Positions 1 to 5,882 of a stretch of 18,469 bases of DNA are shown here, in pieces. The stretch spans positions 1 through 18,469 of the forward strand of contig CBDUST010000058.1 of assembly GCA_965369945.1 (NCBI GenBank), given 5' to 3'. The notes beneath the pieces were generated by a model that searched no databases, had not been told where the DNA came from, and saw only the letters and a list, made by a program, of their open reading frames with translations. Source of the stretch: JADFNO01 sp965369945. GTDB taxonomy: Bacteria; Planctomycetota; Phycisphaerae; Phycisphaerales; SM1A02. Position numbers and translations under genes: made by a program. Every line of letters begins with the position of its first letter. The first letter of the stretch is position 1.

Positions 1-151
1 CCCCTCCCGCCCCCCCGTGCAAACCCGGGAAGTCCCGGAATCCGGATCCCGGGCCCTTCCTTCGATCCCCGTGACCCCCAATCACAATCACCGCCAGCGT
101 CCCCACCAATACCACGCACATCCAGACCCGCGAGTCGTGCATGCTCGCCAT
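1..151 (-). CDS. Possible 5' end of a membrane or secreted protein, cut by the window edge
   Basis: On the minus strand an open frame starts at an ATG ending at 151, with other in-frame ATGs at 166 and 142, and runs off the left edge. The start of the product reads MASMHDSRVWMCVVLVGTLA and continues with a hydrophobic stretch that would serve as a signal or transmembrane segment. After that comes a Gly/Arg-rich tail of about 25 residues that resembles no domain I know. It has the same orientation as the next two genes. No clear Shine-Dalgarno site is visible. Only about 50 residues are in view, so this could be a chance open frame; the hydrophobic segment is the only positive sign. Confidence 0.3.
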   Translation of the reverse strand, partial: MASMHDSRVWMCVVLVGTLAVIVIGGHGDRRKGPGSGFRDFPGLHGGAGG

Positions 152-267
152 ACCACTCGATACCATGTCAGCGCGGTTGACGGCCAAGCCCCGAATGTTG
201 CATCGCCCACCGCCTCCGGCAACAGAAGACGACACCGGGCACCGCAAATCCGAACATCTGACTTGAG

Positions 268-723
268 TCAGGTAACCCAGACCATCCCCAACAGAGTCGC
301 GCCTAGCAGTGTCATGACGAACATCATTACAAGGCAACCTTGTCGACTCTTCGGTGGTGCGTGTCGTTGAGGCGGGCCCTGAATGATTCCATCTTGACAC
401 GCCTGGATGAACGACGTTTCGGCGATCGCCTGTATCTTCTTCGCCTCACTTCGCATCAAATCGAAGAGCGCTTCCTTACTCGGGATCTTCCGATCTGGGA
501 AGTAGTGGTCGATGTAGGCTCGCATCACGGCAATCCCCAATGGAGTGCTGCGATCACCGGTGTGCAAGATTGTTATCATGTGCATTAGGGTTCTGCGGAA
601 GATGACCTGGCCGTCCGGCGACAGTTGGTCAATAGACTCCCTAAACTGTGCGCCCGTTTCGTCTTGTAAGAGATGCTGGAAGAGTCGCTCGTATTCAGCC
701 TCGCTGATGGGTTCGTCAGGCAT
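268..723 (-). CDS. Small hypothetical protein with a C-terminal membrane anchor
   Basis: The product is 151 residues when started at the ATG ending at 723 (MPDEPISEAEYERLF), which gives a typical acidic amphipathic N-terminus. The frame stays open to 771, but the extra 16 residues look non-coding. Residues 1 to about 115 are mostly charged helical sequence. A Pro/Lys/Arg-rich linker (near PPQRHAPPKSRQG) is followed by one hydrophobic helix, about residues 129-149, ending in MVWVT. This is tail-anchored topology, with most of the protein predicted to be cytoplasmic. I do not recognise the family. The next gene upstream on the same strand is 167 bases away. Function unknown. Confidence 0.6.
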   Translation of the reverse strand: MPDEPISEAEYERLFQHLLQDETGAQFRESIDQLSPDGQVIFRRTLMHMITILHTGDRSTPLGIAVMRAYIDHYFPDRKIPSKEALFDLMRSEAKKIQAIAETSFIQACQDGIIQGPPQRHAPPKSRQGCLVMMFVMTLLGATLLGMVWVT

Positions 724-890
724 CACACGAGTATAGCAGCGTCGAGACGCCACTGGTGAGTGAGCTTGCACAGCCGTCTAGGTGTAGTTCCCATAGCAGG
801 AACACATTAGATTGGGACGTGATTCCGGGGGTGCGGGAGTGCGGGTTCGAATGACGAGGGACAGAAAGGGGGAAGGAAAAGGTGTCAGGA
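724..890. other. Spacer between two minus-strand genes
   Basis: This 167-base spacer has no credible coding frame. It contains a short G-rich direct repeat near 828-846 (two copies of GTGCGGG) and, at its right end, the first of two similar 20-bp words that bracket the neighbouring hypothetical gene. I see no terminator with a T run for the minus-strand transcript. Confidence 0.5.
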
Positions 891-892
891 TT
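873..892 (+). repeat. Left copy of an imperfect direct repeat bracketing a hypothetical gene
   Basis: The 20-bp word AAGGAAAAGGTGTCAGGATT matches the word at 1766-1785 at 17 of 20 positions, in the same orientation. It overlaps the stop codon of the minus-strand gene that ends at 891. The GTGTCAGGA core resembles short words that I associate with REP-type or RAYT-associated elements in environmental bacteria; that link is from memory, not from a search. Confidence 0.4.
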
Positions 893-1736
893 ATTCCGGA
901 TCAAAGTTCGTGACAAAGCCCAAACAACCCGACTTCAGCAGCGATCCTGAAGGACAGGCGGCTACAACCGTAATCCTCGTATCGCGCAAAGTGAACGACG
1001 CACCGAAGATCGCGAGTGGCTCGTCAGCAGCGGTCGAATCCACGGGAATATCCCGTAGGAATCTGTTCATCGGATTCACGACTTGGCTCGGTACAGAATC
1101 GCTTCGCACCTTCGAGATGATGATGCCATAGCACACATACGTTGCTGGGTCGGCACCCTGCATGATGTTCACATCAGAGATCTTGAGCGTAGCTGCGAAC
1201 TGCTTGAATTCTCTGCGTTGCCGTTCTGCGTCGACAGTTGGAGCCTTGAGATAAAGTGATGCCTCACGGGGCTCGCGCCTGAGGTCCTTGAGCGCGACCG
1301 CACACATCACCCAAAGCCGGGCATCCTCGCTTCCCAACGGATACAGCCGCGCCCCCATTTTCTCCCGGCGCGTGTGATTGTGTGAGGTCGTATGACTCTT
1401 CCCGTTGCGCAGGTCGAGCGTAACGTGATCGATGAGGCGGTGCTCTTTTGTTCCCTTGGTCCTCGGCACCAGCGATCGTCCGGGCAGGATTGGCCATAGA
1501 ACGACCCGCGAGGCAGTCGTGACCGCGATTGTGCACAAAGGCTCCGTCAATCCATCGGGAGTTGTCACGTTGACAACCGCAGTTGGATCGAGACGACGAC
1601 CTTTCTCCAATAAAGGGCGGATGGGTCGAAAGAACACGGACTCTCGCCCACTGAGGGGCCTCCGCCGGCGTTTCGTTACTAGTAGTGGGCCATACATCTT
1701 CGAATCGTAGCCTACGCTGGTCGTGGGTCGACCCAT
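891..1736 (-). CDS. Hypothetical protein, unrecognised family
   Basis: This is a 281-residue product if started at the ATG ending at 1736 (MGRPTTSVGYDSKMYGP). The frame is open to 1856, but that extension runs into the heptamer repeat array, so the shorter start is preferred; the ATG ending at 1697 is another option. The N-terminal third is basic (KRRRRPLSGRES near residue 22) and the rest alternates beta-like and charged helical segments, with an Arg/Lys/Glu-rich stretch around residues 150-180. There is no signal peptide and no transmembrane helix. A His-rich patch (SHTTSHNHTRREK, about residues 114-126) recalls metal-binding nucleases but does not match a motif I can name. No Shine-Dalgarno site is obvious. 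It is bracketed by similar 20-bp words, so an accessory or acquired gene is possible. Confidence 0.5.
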   Translation of the reverse strand: MGRPTTSVGYDSKMYGPLLVTKRRRRPLSGRESVFFRPIRPLLEKGRRLDPTAVVNVTTPDGLTEPLCTIAVTTASRVVLWPILPGRSLVPRTKGTKEHRLIDHVTLDLRNGKSHTTSHNHTRREKMGARLYPLGSEDARLWVMCAVALKDLRREPREASLYLKAPTVDAERQRREFKQFAATLKISDVNIMQGADPATYVCYGIIISKVRSDSVPSQVVNPMNRFLRDIPVDSTAADEPLAIFGASFTLRDTRITVVAACPSGSLLKSGCLGFVTNFDPE

Positions 1737-1765
1737 ATCACAGCAAGGAAGTGGAGCCGGTAGCA

Positions 1766-1785
1766 AAGGAGAAAGTGTCACGATT
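1766..1785 (+). repeat. Right copy of an imperfect direct repeat bracketing a hypothetical gene
   Basis: The word AAGGAGAAAGTGTCACGATT matches 873-892 at 17 of 20 positions in the same orientation, 893 bases away. It lies just upstream of the preferred start of the unrecognised minus-strand gene, so the pair encloses the whole coding region. Confidence 0.4.
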
Positions 1786-1844
1786 GATTTGTTTGAGTCC
1801 TTGCGCGGCTCAGAACGACACCGGGAGAAGGAGGCGTAGAACAA

Positions 1845-1896
1845 GGCAGTAGGCATTTGGCACTAGGCGCTAGGCATTGGGCCTTAGCCATAAGCC
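1845..1896. repeat. Heptamer array, consensus GGCANTA
   Basis: Consecutive 7-bp units can be read in register: GGCAGTA, GGCATTT, GGCACTA, GGCGCTA, GGCATTG, GGCCTTA, GCCATAA, then GCC. Every unit starts G(G/C)C and most end in A. This is a degenerate tandem repeat. It overlaps the N-terminal extension of the minus-strand frame open to 1856, which is why that extension is not accepted as coding. Confidence 0.75.
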
Positions 1897-1912
1897 ATGC
1901 GTGCATGGAGAA

Positions 1913-1947
1913 GGCTTGAGGTCTGAGGCTTGGGGCTTTTGGTTTGG
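1913..1947. repeat. Second heptamer array, consensus GGCTTGR
   Basis: Five in-register 7-bp units are visible: GGCTTGA, GGTCTGA, GGCTTGG, GGCTTTT, GGTTTGG. The phase differs from the array at 1845-1896 (offset of 68 bp, not a multiple of 7), so the two arrays either arose separately or are split by an indel. Confidence 0.65.
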
Positions 1948-1955
1948 GAGCGAGG

Positions 1956-1968
1956 GACGCTGCGCGTC
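1956..1968. repeat. Short palindrome GACGC-TGC-GCGTC
   Basis: A perfect 5-bp inverted repeat with a 3-base centre sits in the context GAGGGACGCTGCGCGTCACC. On its own it is short. Its position beside the heptamer arrays and a longer hairpin suggests a REP-like dispersed element rather than an operator. Confidence 0.35.
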
Positions 1969-2022
1969 ACCGGCTAAACAGGGATGTTCTTCATCGTTGA
2001 CTGTCTTTTGGTTTGCGGGGGA

Positions 2023-2041
2023 CCGCGACCACTGGTCGCGG
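2023..2041. repeat. GC-rich hairpin in the spacer
   Basis: CCGCGACC and GGTCGCGG form a perfect 8-bp stem around a 3-base ACT loop. On the plus strand it is followed by CTTTACA and on the minus strand by a C-rich run, so neither side has a convincing T tract. It could slow or end transcription from the minus-strand gene upstream at 2202, but a REP-like element fits equally well. Confidence 0.5.
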
Positions 2042-2160
2042 CTTTACATCTGGCCCATCAATCCGTTTCACTCATTTTGGCGCTTCGACGTTTCCTTGCG
2101 TGCCACCCGGACCTTCCTCGCTCGAAGACTCGCTCGTCAGGTCCGGCTTCCCAGTTCTAT

Positions 2161-2186
2161 CCATGTCCATCTGTGTTCATCTGTGG
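2161..2186. repeat. Tract containing CATCTGTG twice with 10-bp period
   Basis: CATCTGTG occurs at 2168-2175 and 2178-2185, preceded by the related CCATGT, so the tract reads as near repeats of a 10-11 bp unit. It lies 16 bp beyond the stop codon of the minus-strand DUF1015 gene. Very similar strings are, as far as I recall, scattered in spacers of planctomycete-like genomes; that is unverified. Confidence 0.45.
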
Positions 2187-2201
2187 CTCGTTTCTCTCTC
2201 G

Positions 2202-3431
2202 CTATTGGAGCATGTGGACGAACAGGCCGCTGCGAAGCTTCGGCTCGAACCACGTGGACTTGGGTGGCATCACCAATCCAGCGTCCGCGGCCGATAGGAG
2301 TTGGTCGATCGTGGTTGGGTAGAGCGAGAACGCAGCGGCTGCTTTGGCGGTATCGACTCGATCCTGAAGTTTGCGAATCGCATCGAGCCCGCCGATGAAA
2401 TCGAGGCGTTGATCACTGCGCGGGTCGCCGATGCCGAACACGGGTGCCAGGACGCGATCCTGTAGTAGGGCAACATCCAGGGACTGAATGGGGTCGGTGC
2501 GATCAATCGTTGTTTCGTCGAGTGTAAGTTGTTTCCACGATCCGTCGAGGTAAATGCCGAACACGCCCGAACGGTGCGGTTGCGGGTCGGCGGCATCGGT
2601 CAGTGTGCCGACTTCGGCCAATCGTTGGAGCACCGCTTCGACGCTTTGGCCGGCCAGATCAGTCACGACGCGGTTGTACGGCAGAATCGTGAGCTGACTG
2701 GCTGGGAAGAGCACCGCCAAGAACCAGTTGTATTCCTCCTTGCCGGTGTGATTCGGATTCACGGCTTGGAGCTGAGCCGCGGTTCGGGCGGCGCTGGCGG
2801 AACGATGATGCCCATCGGCAATGTAAGCCGCATCGACCTCAGCAAAGACAGCGCAATAAGCGCGGGGATCGGTCACAGTCCAGACCGTATGTGTCACACC
2901 GTCCGGCGTGTCGAAGTGAAACAGCGGACGGTTGTTCACGTCGCGGGCAACGATTCGGTCAATCTCAGGCCGGTCGCGGTAAGTCATCAGCACCGGGCCC
3001 GGCTGAGCGTTCAGCGCGAGCATGTGGCGGGTGCGATCGTCCTCCTTGTCTGGGCGAGTCTTCTCATGCTTCTTGATGATGTCGTTGTTGTAATCATGCA
3101 CATGGCAGCAGCAGACCAACCCGATCTGGCGGTGGTCGTTGAGCACCTGACGGTACAGGTACATCTTCGGTTCCCCCTCGTGCACCAAATCGCCAGCGGA
3201 CAGCAGTCGGTGGAAGTTCTGCTTTGCGGCGGCGTACACGGCGGGGTCGTGCGGATCGGTGTCGGTGGGCAGATCGATCTCCGGGCGAAGAACGCGCAAA
3301 AAGCTACGCTCGTTGTCGGCCGCGACCTGGCGCGCCTCTTCGGTGGTCACCACGTCGTAGGGGACCGACGAGACCTGAGCGGCCATATTCGGCAACGGGC
3401 GAACAGCAGCAAACGGCTTGATACGGAGCAT
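2202..3431 (-). CDS. DUF1015 family protein
   Basis: The 409-residue product starts MLRIKPFAAVRP at the ATG ending at 3431, matching the usual start and length of this family; the open frame extends further upstream to 3581 but that part looks non-coding. Family landmarks are clear: KHEKTRPDKEDDR (about 121-133), YIADGHHRSASA (203-214), where DGHHR is the most conserved motif, and MPPKSTWFEPKLRSGL near the C-terminus (388-403). It is predicted to be cytoplasmic, with no signal peptide. The biochemical role of DUF1015 proteins is, to my knowledge, not established; in some genomes they lie near serine biosynthesis genes, but no such neighbour is seen here. The gene diverges from the PilZ gene, and the two start codons are 131 bp apart. 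Confidence 0.9.
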   Translation of the reverse strand: MLRIKPFAAVRPLPNMAAQVSSVPYDVVTTEEARQVAADNERSFLRVLRPEIDLPTDTDPHDPAVYAAAKQNFHRLLSAGDLVHEGEPKMYLYRQVLNDHRQIGLVCCCHVHDYNNDIIKKHEKTRPDKEDDRTRHMLALNAQPGPVLMTYRDRPEIDRIVARDVNNRPLFHFDTPDGVTHTVWTVTDPRAYCAVFAEVDAAYIADGHHRSASAARTAAQLQAVNPNHTGKEEYNWFLAVLFPASQLTILPYNRVVTDLAGQSVEAVLQRLAEVGTLTDAADPQPHRSGVFGIYLDGSWKQLTLDETTIDRTDPIQSLDVALLQDRVLAPVFGIGDPRSDQRLDFIGGLDAIRKLQDRVDTAKAAAAFSLYPTTIDQLLSAADAGLVMPPKSTWFEPKLRSGLFVHMLQ

Positions 3432-3562
3432 TGCGAATCCTGGATCGTGTTGGACGGGTCGCCGGTGGTGGTCAGAAGTGTAGGGCTGCTGTGAAGCAGG
3501 CTGTTGATCTGTCCGAAGACGAATGGAGCCAGTCGGCCCTTCGCCGCTGTTGGAGCACACCA

Positions 3563-3907
3563 GTGAGCAACCCCAGCACAACCTCGGATGCTGAATACCA
3601 CGTCGACGCCCCGGCCCCGCTGCGGTTCGAACGACGCACGCAGGATCGCTGGCCGGTGGAGGGCGTTGTCACAGCGTTCCGATTGGCCGGCGATCGGTTT
3701 GGCGAACGACAACCGCTGAGGATGCTCGACTACTCCTGGGACGGACTTGGGGCGAACAGCTCGGCGCCGCTTGAGCCGGGGACGCTCATCTCGCTGGAGT
3801 TTCAAGCACCTGGGTATATGACCAAGCGCGGCGTGGTCGTTCGCTGCCTGCCATGCGGTGATGGATATCGGCTGGCCATCCGATTTGAGGCGCTCCTGGC
3901 GGCCTAG
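3563..3907 (+). CDS. PilZ-domain protein, candidate c-di-GMP receptor
   Basis: This is a 114-residue protein started at GTG 3563 (VSNPSTTSDAEYHV), preceded by GGAG at 3552-3555 with a 7-base gap. The frame is open back to a TTG at 3431, but that start would abut the divergent DUF1015 start codon. The single domain carries both PilZ signature motifs for binding cyclic di-GMP: RxxxR at R25-R29 (RRTQDR) and DxSxxG at D56-G61 (DYSWDG). A beta-barrel-like remainder (GTLISLEFQAP, RGVVVRCLP, YRLAIRFEA) follows. There is no membrane segment, so it is probably a soluble cytoplasmic receptor. It lies 460 bp upstream of the pilin, which suggests but does not prove a role in filament control. Confidence 0.8.
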   Translation: MSNPSTTSDAEYHVDAPAPLRFERRTQDRWPVEGVVTAFRLAGDRFGERQPLRMLDYSWDGLGANSSAPLEPGTLISLEFQAPGYMTKRGVVVRCLPCGDGYRLAIRFEALLAA

Positions 3908-4367
3908 CTGGTTCCGCCGTGGATGAGCCCTCGAACCGGTGGGCGTCCGATACGTCGCATCGAGCGCTAGGCCAGATCGACCGACCTGGCAATGTGGCGA
4001 AACCGAGGCGATCGAATAGTCAAGCTATCTCGCTTGCGCGGGCCCAGCCCTGCGTGATCTTGCCTGCTGTCCTCGACCGTGTGTTGCGGCGGGTCGATAT
4101 GAATTTTGTACTAGGAGTGCGGGTTCCTAGGTGTTGCTTCAAGGGCAGTGGGTTGTTGATCGAACGGCCACGGGCAGAGAAGTGAACACGATCGCACCAC
4201 AGGTCGGCTCGGCCGGAAGGTCGGGGCGGCAATTCACAGGGCTGGGTCATGACGGACATGACCATGGAATCGGAGCGGAGGGGGAGAGCGCTCGGTTGGC
4301 GTTCGGAACCCTGACGACTTCTCTTGGAGGCTTGCTTTCTTCGATTGTCAACAAGGAGTTTCTTCAC
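3908..4367. other. Non-coding leader upstream of the major prepilin
   Basis: Open frames exist on both strands here, but none has a start site, composition or similarity that I can support. The region should contain the pilin promoter. Visible elements are a 7-bp inverted repeat at 4245-4263 and a strong Shine-Dalgarno site AAGGAG at 4352-4357. A long 5' untranslated region is possible. I did not find a sigma-54 promoter or a c-di-GMP riboswitch. Confidence 0.5.
4245..4263. repeat. Inverted repeat in the pilin leader
   Basis: GGTCATG and CATGACC form a perfect 7-bp stem around a 5-base loop (ACGGA), about 105 bp upstream of the pilin start. It could be an operator half-site pair or a small RNA hairpin in the leader. 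No T run follows, so it is not an intrinsic terminator. Confidence 0.4.
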
Positions 4368-4841
4368 ATGCGTACGAGAATCAAGAACCGGGTGCAGCGG
4401 GCCTTCACGCTCATCGAAATCCTGATCGTGGTGGTCATCCTGGGTATCCTGGCTGCCATCGTGATCCCGCAGTTCACCGATGCTTCGCAGGAAGCGATGG
4501 AGGCCAGCGTGGTGACTCAGCTACAGACGCTTCGTAGTCAGATCGAGCTGCACAACATTCAGTGGCCGCTTCGGCCGTTCGATCCGCTCCTGGATATACT
4601 CGCCCCTTGGGGTCAGTTGACCACCGGCGATCCCTTGTTCGATCCGGACTACACCGGCGACTACCTTCAATCTGAGCCGAAGAATCCGATGATGGGCGGC
4701 TCGGCTGTGGTAAATGCAGCTTTCGGGACCGGCGCGGGTTGGATTTGGGCCGATGCCAATGGTTGGGGAGTCAACGTCTACGCGCCCAACCAGCTCGATG
4801 CCGACTACCTGGATCTGGATGCCGATGGCAACGCTGACTGA
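4368..4841 (+). CDS. Type IV major prepilin / GspG-like pseudopilin
   Basis: The product is 157 residues. ATG 4368 is preceded by AAGGAG (4352-4357) at good spacing. A short basic leader (MRTRIKNRVQRA) ends at A12, the likely prepilin peptidase site is A12/F13, and FTLIEILIVVVILGIL follows with the conserved Glu at mature position 5 (E17). Glycine would be usual at -1; here it is alanine. After the N-terminal helix comes a segment typical of GspG-like pilins (LRSQIELHNIQ, then YLQSEPKNPMMGG). The C-terminus contains an Asp-rich string, residues 149-157 (DLDADGNAD), with the spacing of a calcium-binding loop. It forms the filament or pseudopilus shaft. An intrinsic terminator follows, so it is probably the most abundant product of the locus. 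Confidence 0.92.
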   Translation: MRTRIKNRVQRAFTLIEILIVVVILGILAAIVIPQFTDASQEAMEASVVTQLQTLRSQIELHNIQWPLRPFDPLLDILAPWGQLTTGDPLFDPDYTGDYLQSEPKNPMMGGSAVVNAAFGTGAGWIWADANGWGVNVYAPNQLDADYLDLDADGNAD

Positions 4842-4878
4842 GACTGGAGATCATCTTCAGTAATCGGTTGATTTCGAG

Positions 4879-4916
4879 ACGCCGGTGTGGAAACACGCCG
4901 GCGTTCTCTTCTTCTA
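4879..4916 (+). terminator. Intrinsic terminator after the major prepilin
   Basis: The left arm ACGCCGGTGTG (4879-4889), a GAAA tetraloop (4890-4893) and the right arm CACGCCGGCGT (4894-4904) form an 11-bp stem with one T-G wobble pair. A pyrimidine-rich tail, TCTCTTCTTCT, follows. It sits 38 bp after the prepilin stop codon and runs directly into the next start codon. Partial read-through would set the ratio between pilin and the downstream machinery. Confidence 0.85.
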
Positions 4917-5566
4917 TGTCCACTGGTCAGTACAACGCTGTAGCAGAACACCGTCGGGGAAGCACCCTGGGCGGCGTGATCGCCGTGCTGTCGACGGCGA
5001 CAGTCCTGTCGGTCACCGCAGCCGTTGTAACACCGCGCTACCTTGCCGCTCAGAGCGTTGCCAGCGATGTTGTTGCTGCCCGCAACCCCAACAACCAACA
5101 GTTCATCACCGGGCTTGGGGCCTTGGTCGGGCGAAGTGTTGAGGTTCTCGCAGTGCGGCCGCGCGGCGATACGCCCTATGTGGAACTCGTGCTCTGGCTG
5201 GAGGATCGCGGACGACCGGGTCGTTTGGACCGGAGTGAGCTGGCCGTCGTCAGTCACAGCGAGGTGCTCCAGACGATCGTTCTGTATCAACGATCCGAAG
5301 ACGACACCGAGGGCGAGGGCGAGCTAGGGCGGGCCGAGGCGCAAGGGGCGGGTTTCTGCGATCGTTGGCGGGCCGATCCAAACGTCTGGCCGACCGTTCT
5401 GGCGACGGGCGTAGCGGACATGCGGCTTGAGCAGACTGGGCGCCCCTATGAGGCCACCCAACGCCTGCGGATCACCCTTACTTGGTCGTCCGAATCGTCC
5501 GATGGACCAGATGAGGCGTCGGTTCTTGTCGACGCAGCGATGTACGACGACGCCCAGCCGGAGTGA
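4916..5566 (+). CDS. Pilin-like minor pseudopilin lacking Glu5 (PilW/GspJ-like)
   Basis: The 216-residue product starts at ATG 4916, immediately after the terminator tail. The frame is open from TTG 4868, but that would lie inside the terminator. The N-terminus (MSTGQYNAVAEHRRG) then STLGGVIAVLSTATVLSV and PRYLA resembles a prepilin: basic leader, candidate cleavage at G15/S16, one hydrophobic helix (about 20-39) and the PRY that often follows the helix. Mature position 5 is glycine instead of glutamate. The C-terminal half (VWPTVLATGVADMRLEQTG, then LRITLTW) recalls PilW/GspJ-type minor pilins. No Shine-Dalgarno site is seen, so translation may be inefficient. Alternatives are an ordinary membrane-anchored protein or a GspK-like tip pilin, which also lack Glu5. 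Confidence 0.6.
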   Translation: MSTGQYNAVAEHRRGSTLGGVIAVLSTATVLSVTAAVVTPRYLAAQSVASDVVAARNPNNQQFITGLGALVGRSVEVLAVRPRGDTPYVELVLWLEDRGRPGRLDRSELAVVSHSEVLQTIVLYQRSEDDTEGEGELGRAEAQGAGFCDRWRADPNVWPTVLATGVADMRLEQTGRPYEATQRLRITLTWSSESSDGPDEASVLVDAAMYDDAQPE

Positions 5567-5569
5567 GCA

Positions 5570-5860
5570 ATGAAACGCCAAGGCACCTACCTGAACATCG
5601 TTCTAACCGCCCTTACGATCGTCCTTGCCGCGCTGTTGTGGACCCAGTTTTCCTCAAGCGGAGGCGTGGTCCGCTCGTCGTTTGCCTCCGATCGGAGCGC
5701 AACCGGCATCCCGGACTCCGGTGAACAGCGCGAGCGGATCATTCGCGAGCTTCGGGAAATGCGGGGCACCTTGGAGGCGACCAGAGAGCTGATGGAAAGC
5801 GGGCGCGCCAAAGTCCAGGTTACCAATCTGGACCAGATCGCCGCGAATCGCGACCGCTAG
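5570..5860 (+). CDS. Small single-pass membrane protein with coiled coil
   Basis: The 96-residue product starts at ATG 5570, three bases after the preceding stop. Residues about 7-25 (YLNIVLTALTIVLAALLW) form one transmembrane helix. After a Ser/Gly-rich linker, residues 52-80 (EQRERIIRELREMRGTLEAT and onward) look like a coiled coil. Most of it should face the periplasm. I do not recognise the family. Its position between two pilin-like genes points to an accessory pilus or secretion component, perhaps helping minor pilin complex formation; this is inference from context only. Confidence 0.65.
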   Translation: MKRQGTYLNIVLTALTIVLAALLWTQFSSSGGVVRSSFASDRSATGIPDSGEQRERIIRELREMRGTLEATRELMESGRAKVQVTNLDQIAANRDR

Positions 5861-5882
5861 CCGCAGCGTAGGGAGTTGCCGG

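Larger units (their letters stand above)
1737..2201. other. Repeat-rich non-coding spacer
   Basis: This 465-base spacer lies between two minus-strand genes. Open frames here are poor and overlap repeats, so none is called. It holds a 20-bp word (1766-1785), two arrays with 7-bp periodicity (1845-1896 and 1913-1947), a 13-bp palindrome (1956-1968), a strong GC-rich hairpin (2023-2041) and a 10-bp-period tract (2161-2186). Such a mixture of short degenerate elements suggests a hotspot for dispersed repeats. Confidence 0.6.

Noticed and set aside
17..370. 117-residue plus-strand open frame at the left edge.
   Set aside because: Pro/Arg/His-rich composition without domain features, and it overlaps the 3' end of the better supported minus-strand gene at 268-723.
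1845..1947. CRISPR array.
   Set aside because: Units are 7 bp with no spacers; this is a simple degenerate tandem repeat.
1877..2398. 173-residue plus-strand open frame.
   Set aside because: It runs through heptamer arrays and hairpins and into the 3' end of the DUF1015 gene; composition looks non-coding.
2529..3494. 321-residue plus-strand open frame opposite the DUF1015 gene.
   Set aside because: It lies antisense to a gene with clear family motifs along its length; it is a mirror frame in GC-rich DNA.
4084..4112. Sigma-70-like promoter (TTGCGG, 17 bp, TGTACT) upstream of the pilin.
   Set aside because: Only 3 of 6 and 4 of 6 matches to consensus, in an organism whose promoter consensus is uncertain; too weak to list.
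4131..4367. c-di-GMP (GEMM) riboswitch in the pilin leader, suggested by the c-di-GMP context and a CACGGGCA string near 4170.
   Set aside because: The conserved GEMM-I core, including GACGCAAAGCC and the GAAA tetraloop receptor arrangement, is not present.
3919..4367. Open frames on both strands between the PilZ gene and the pilin.
   Set aside because: They overlap each other, lack ribosome binding sites and show no recognisable protein features.
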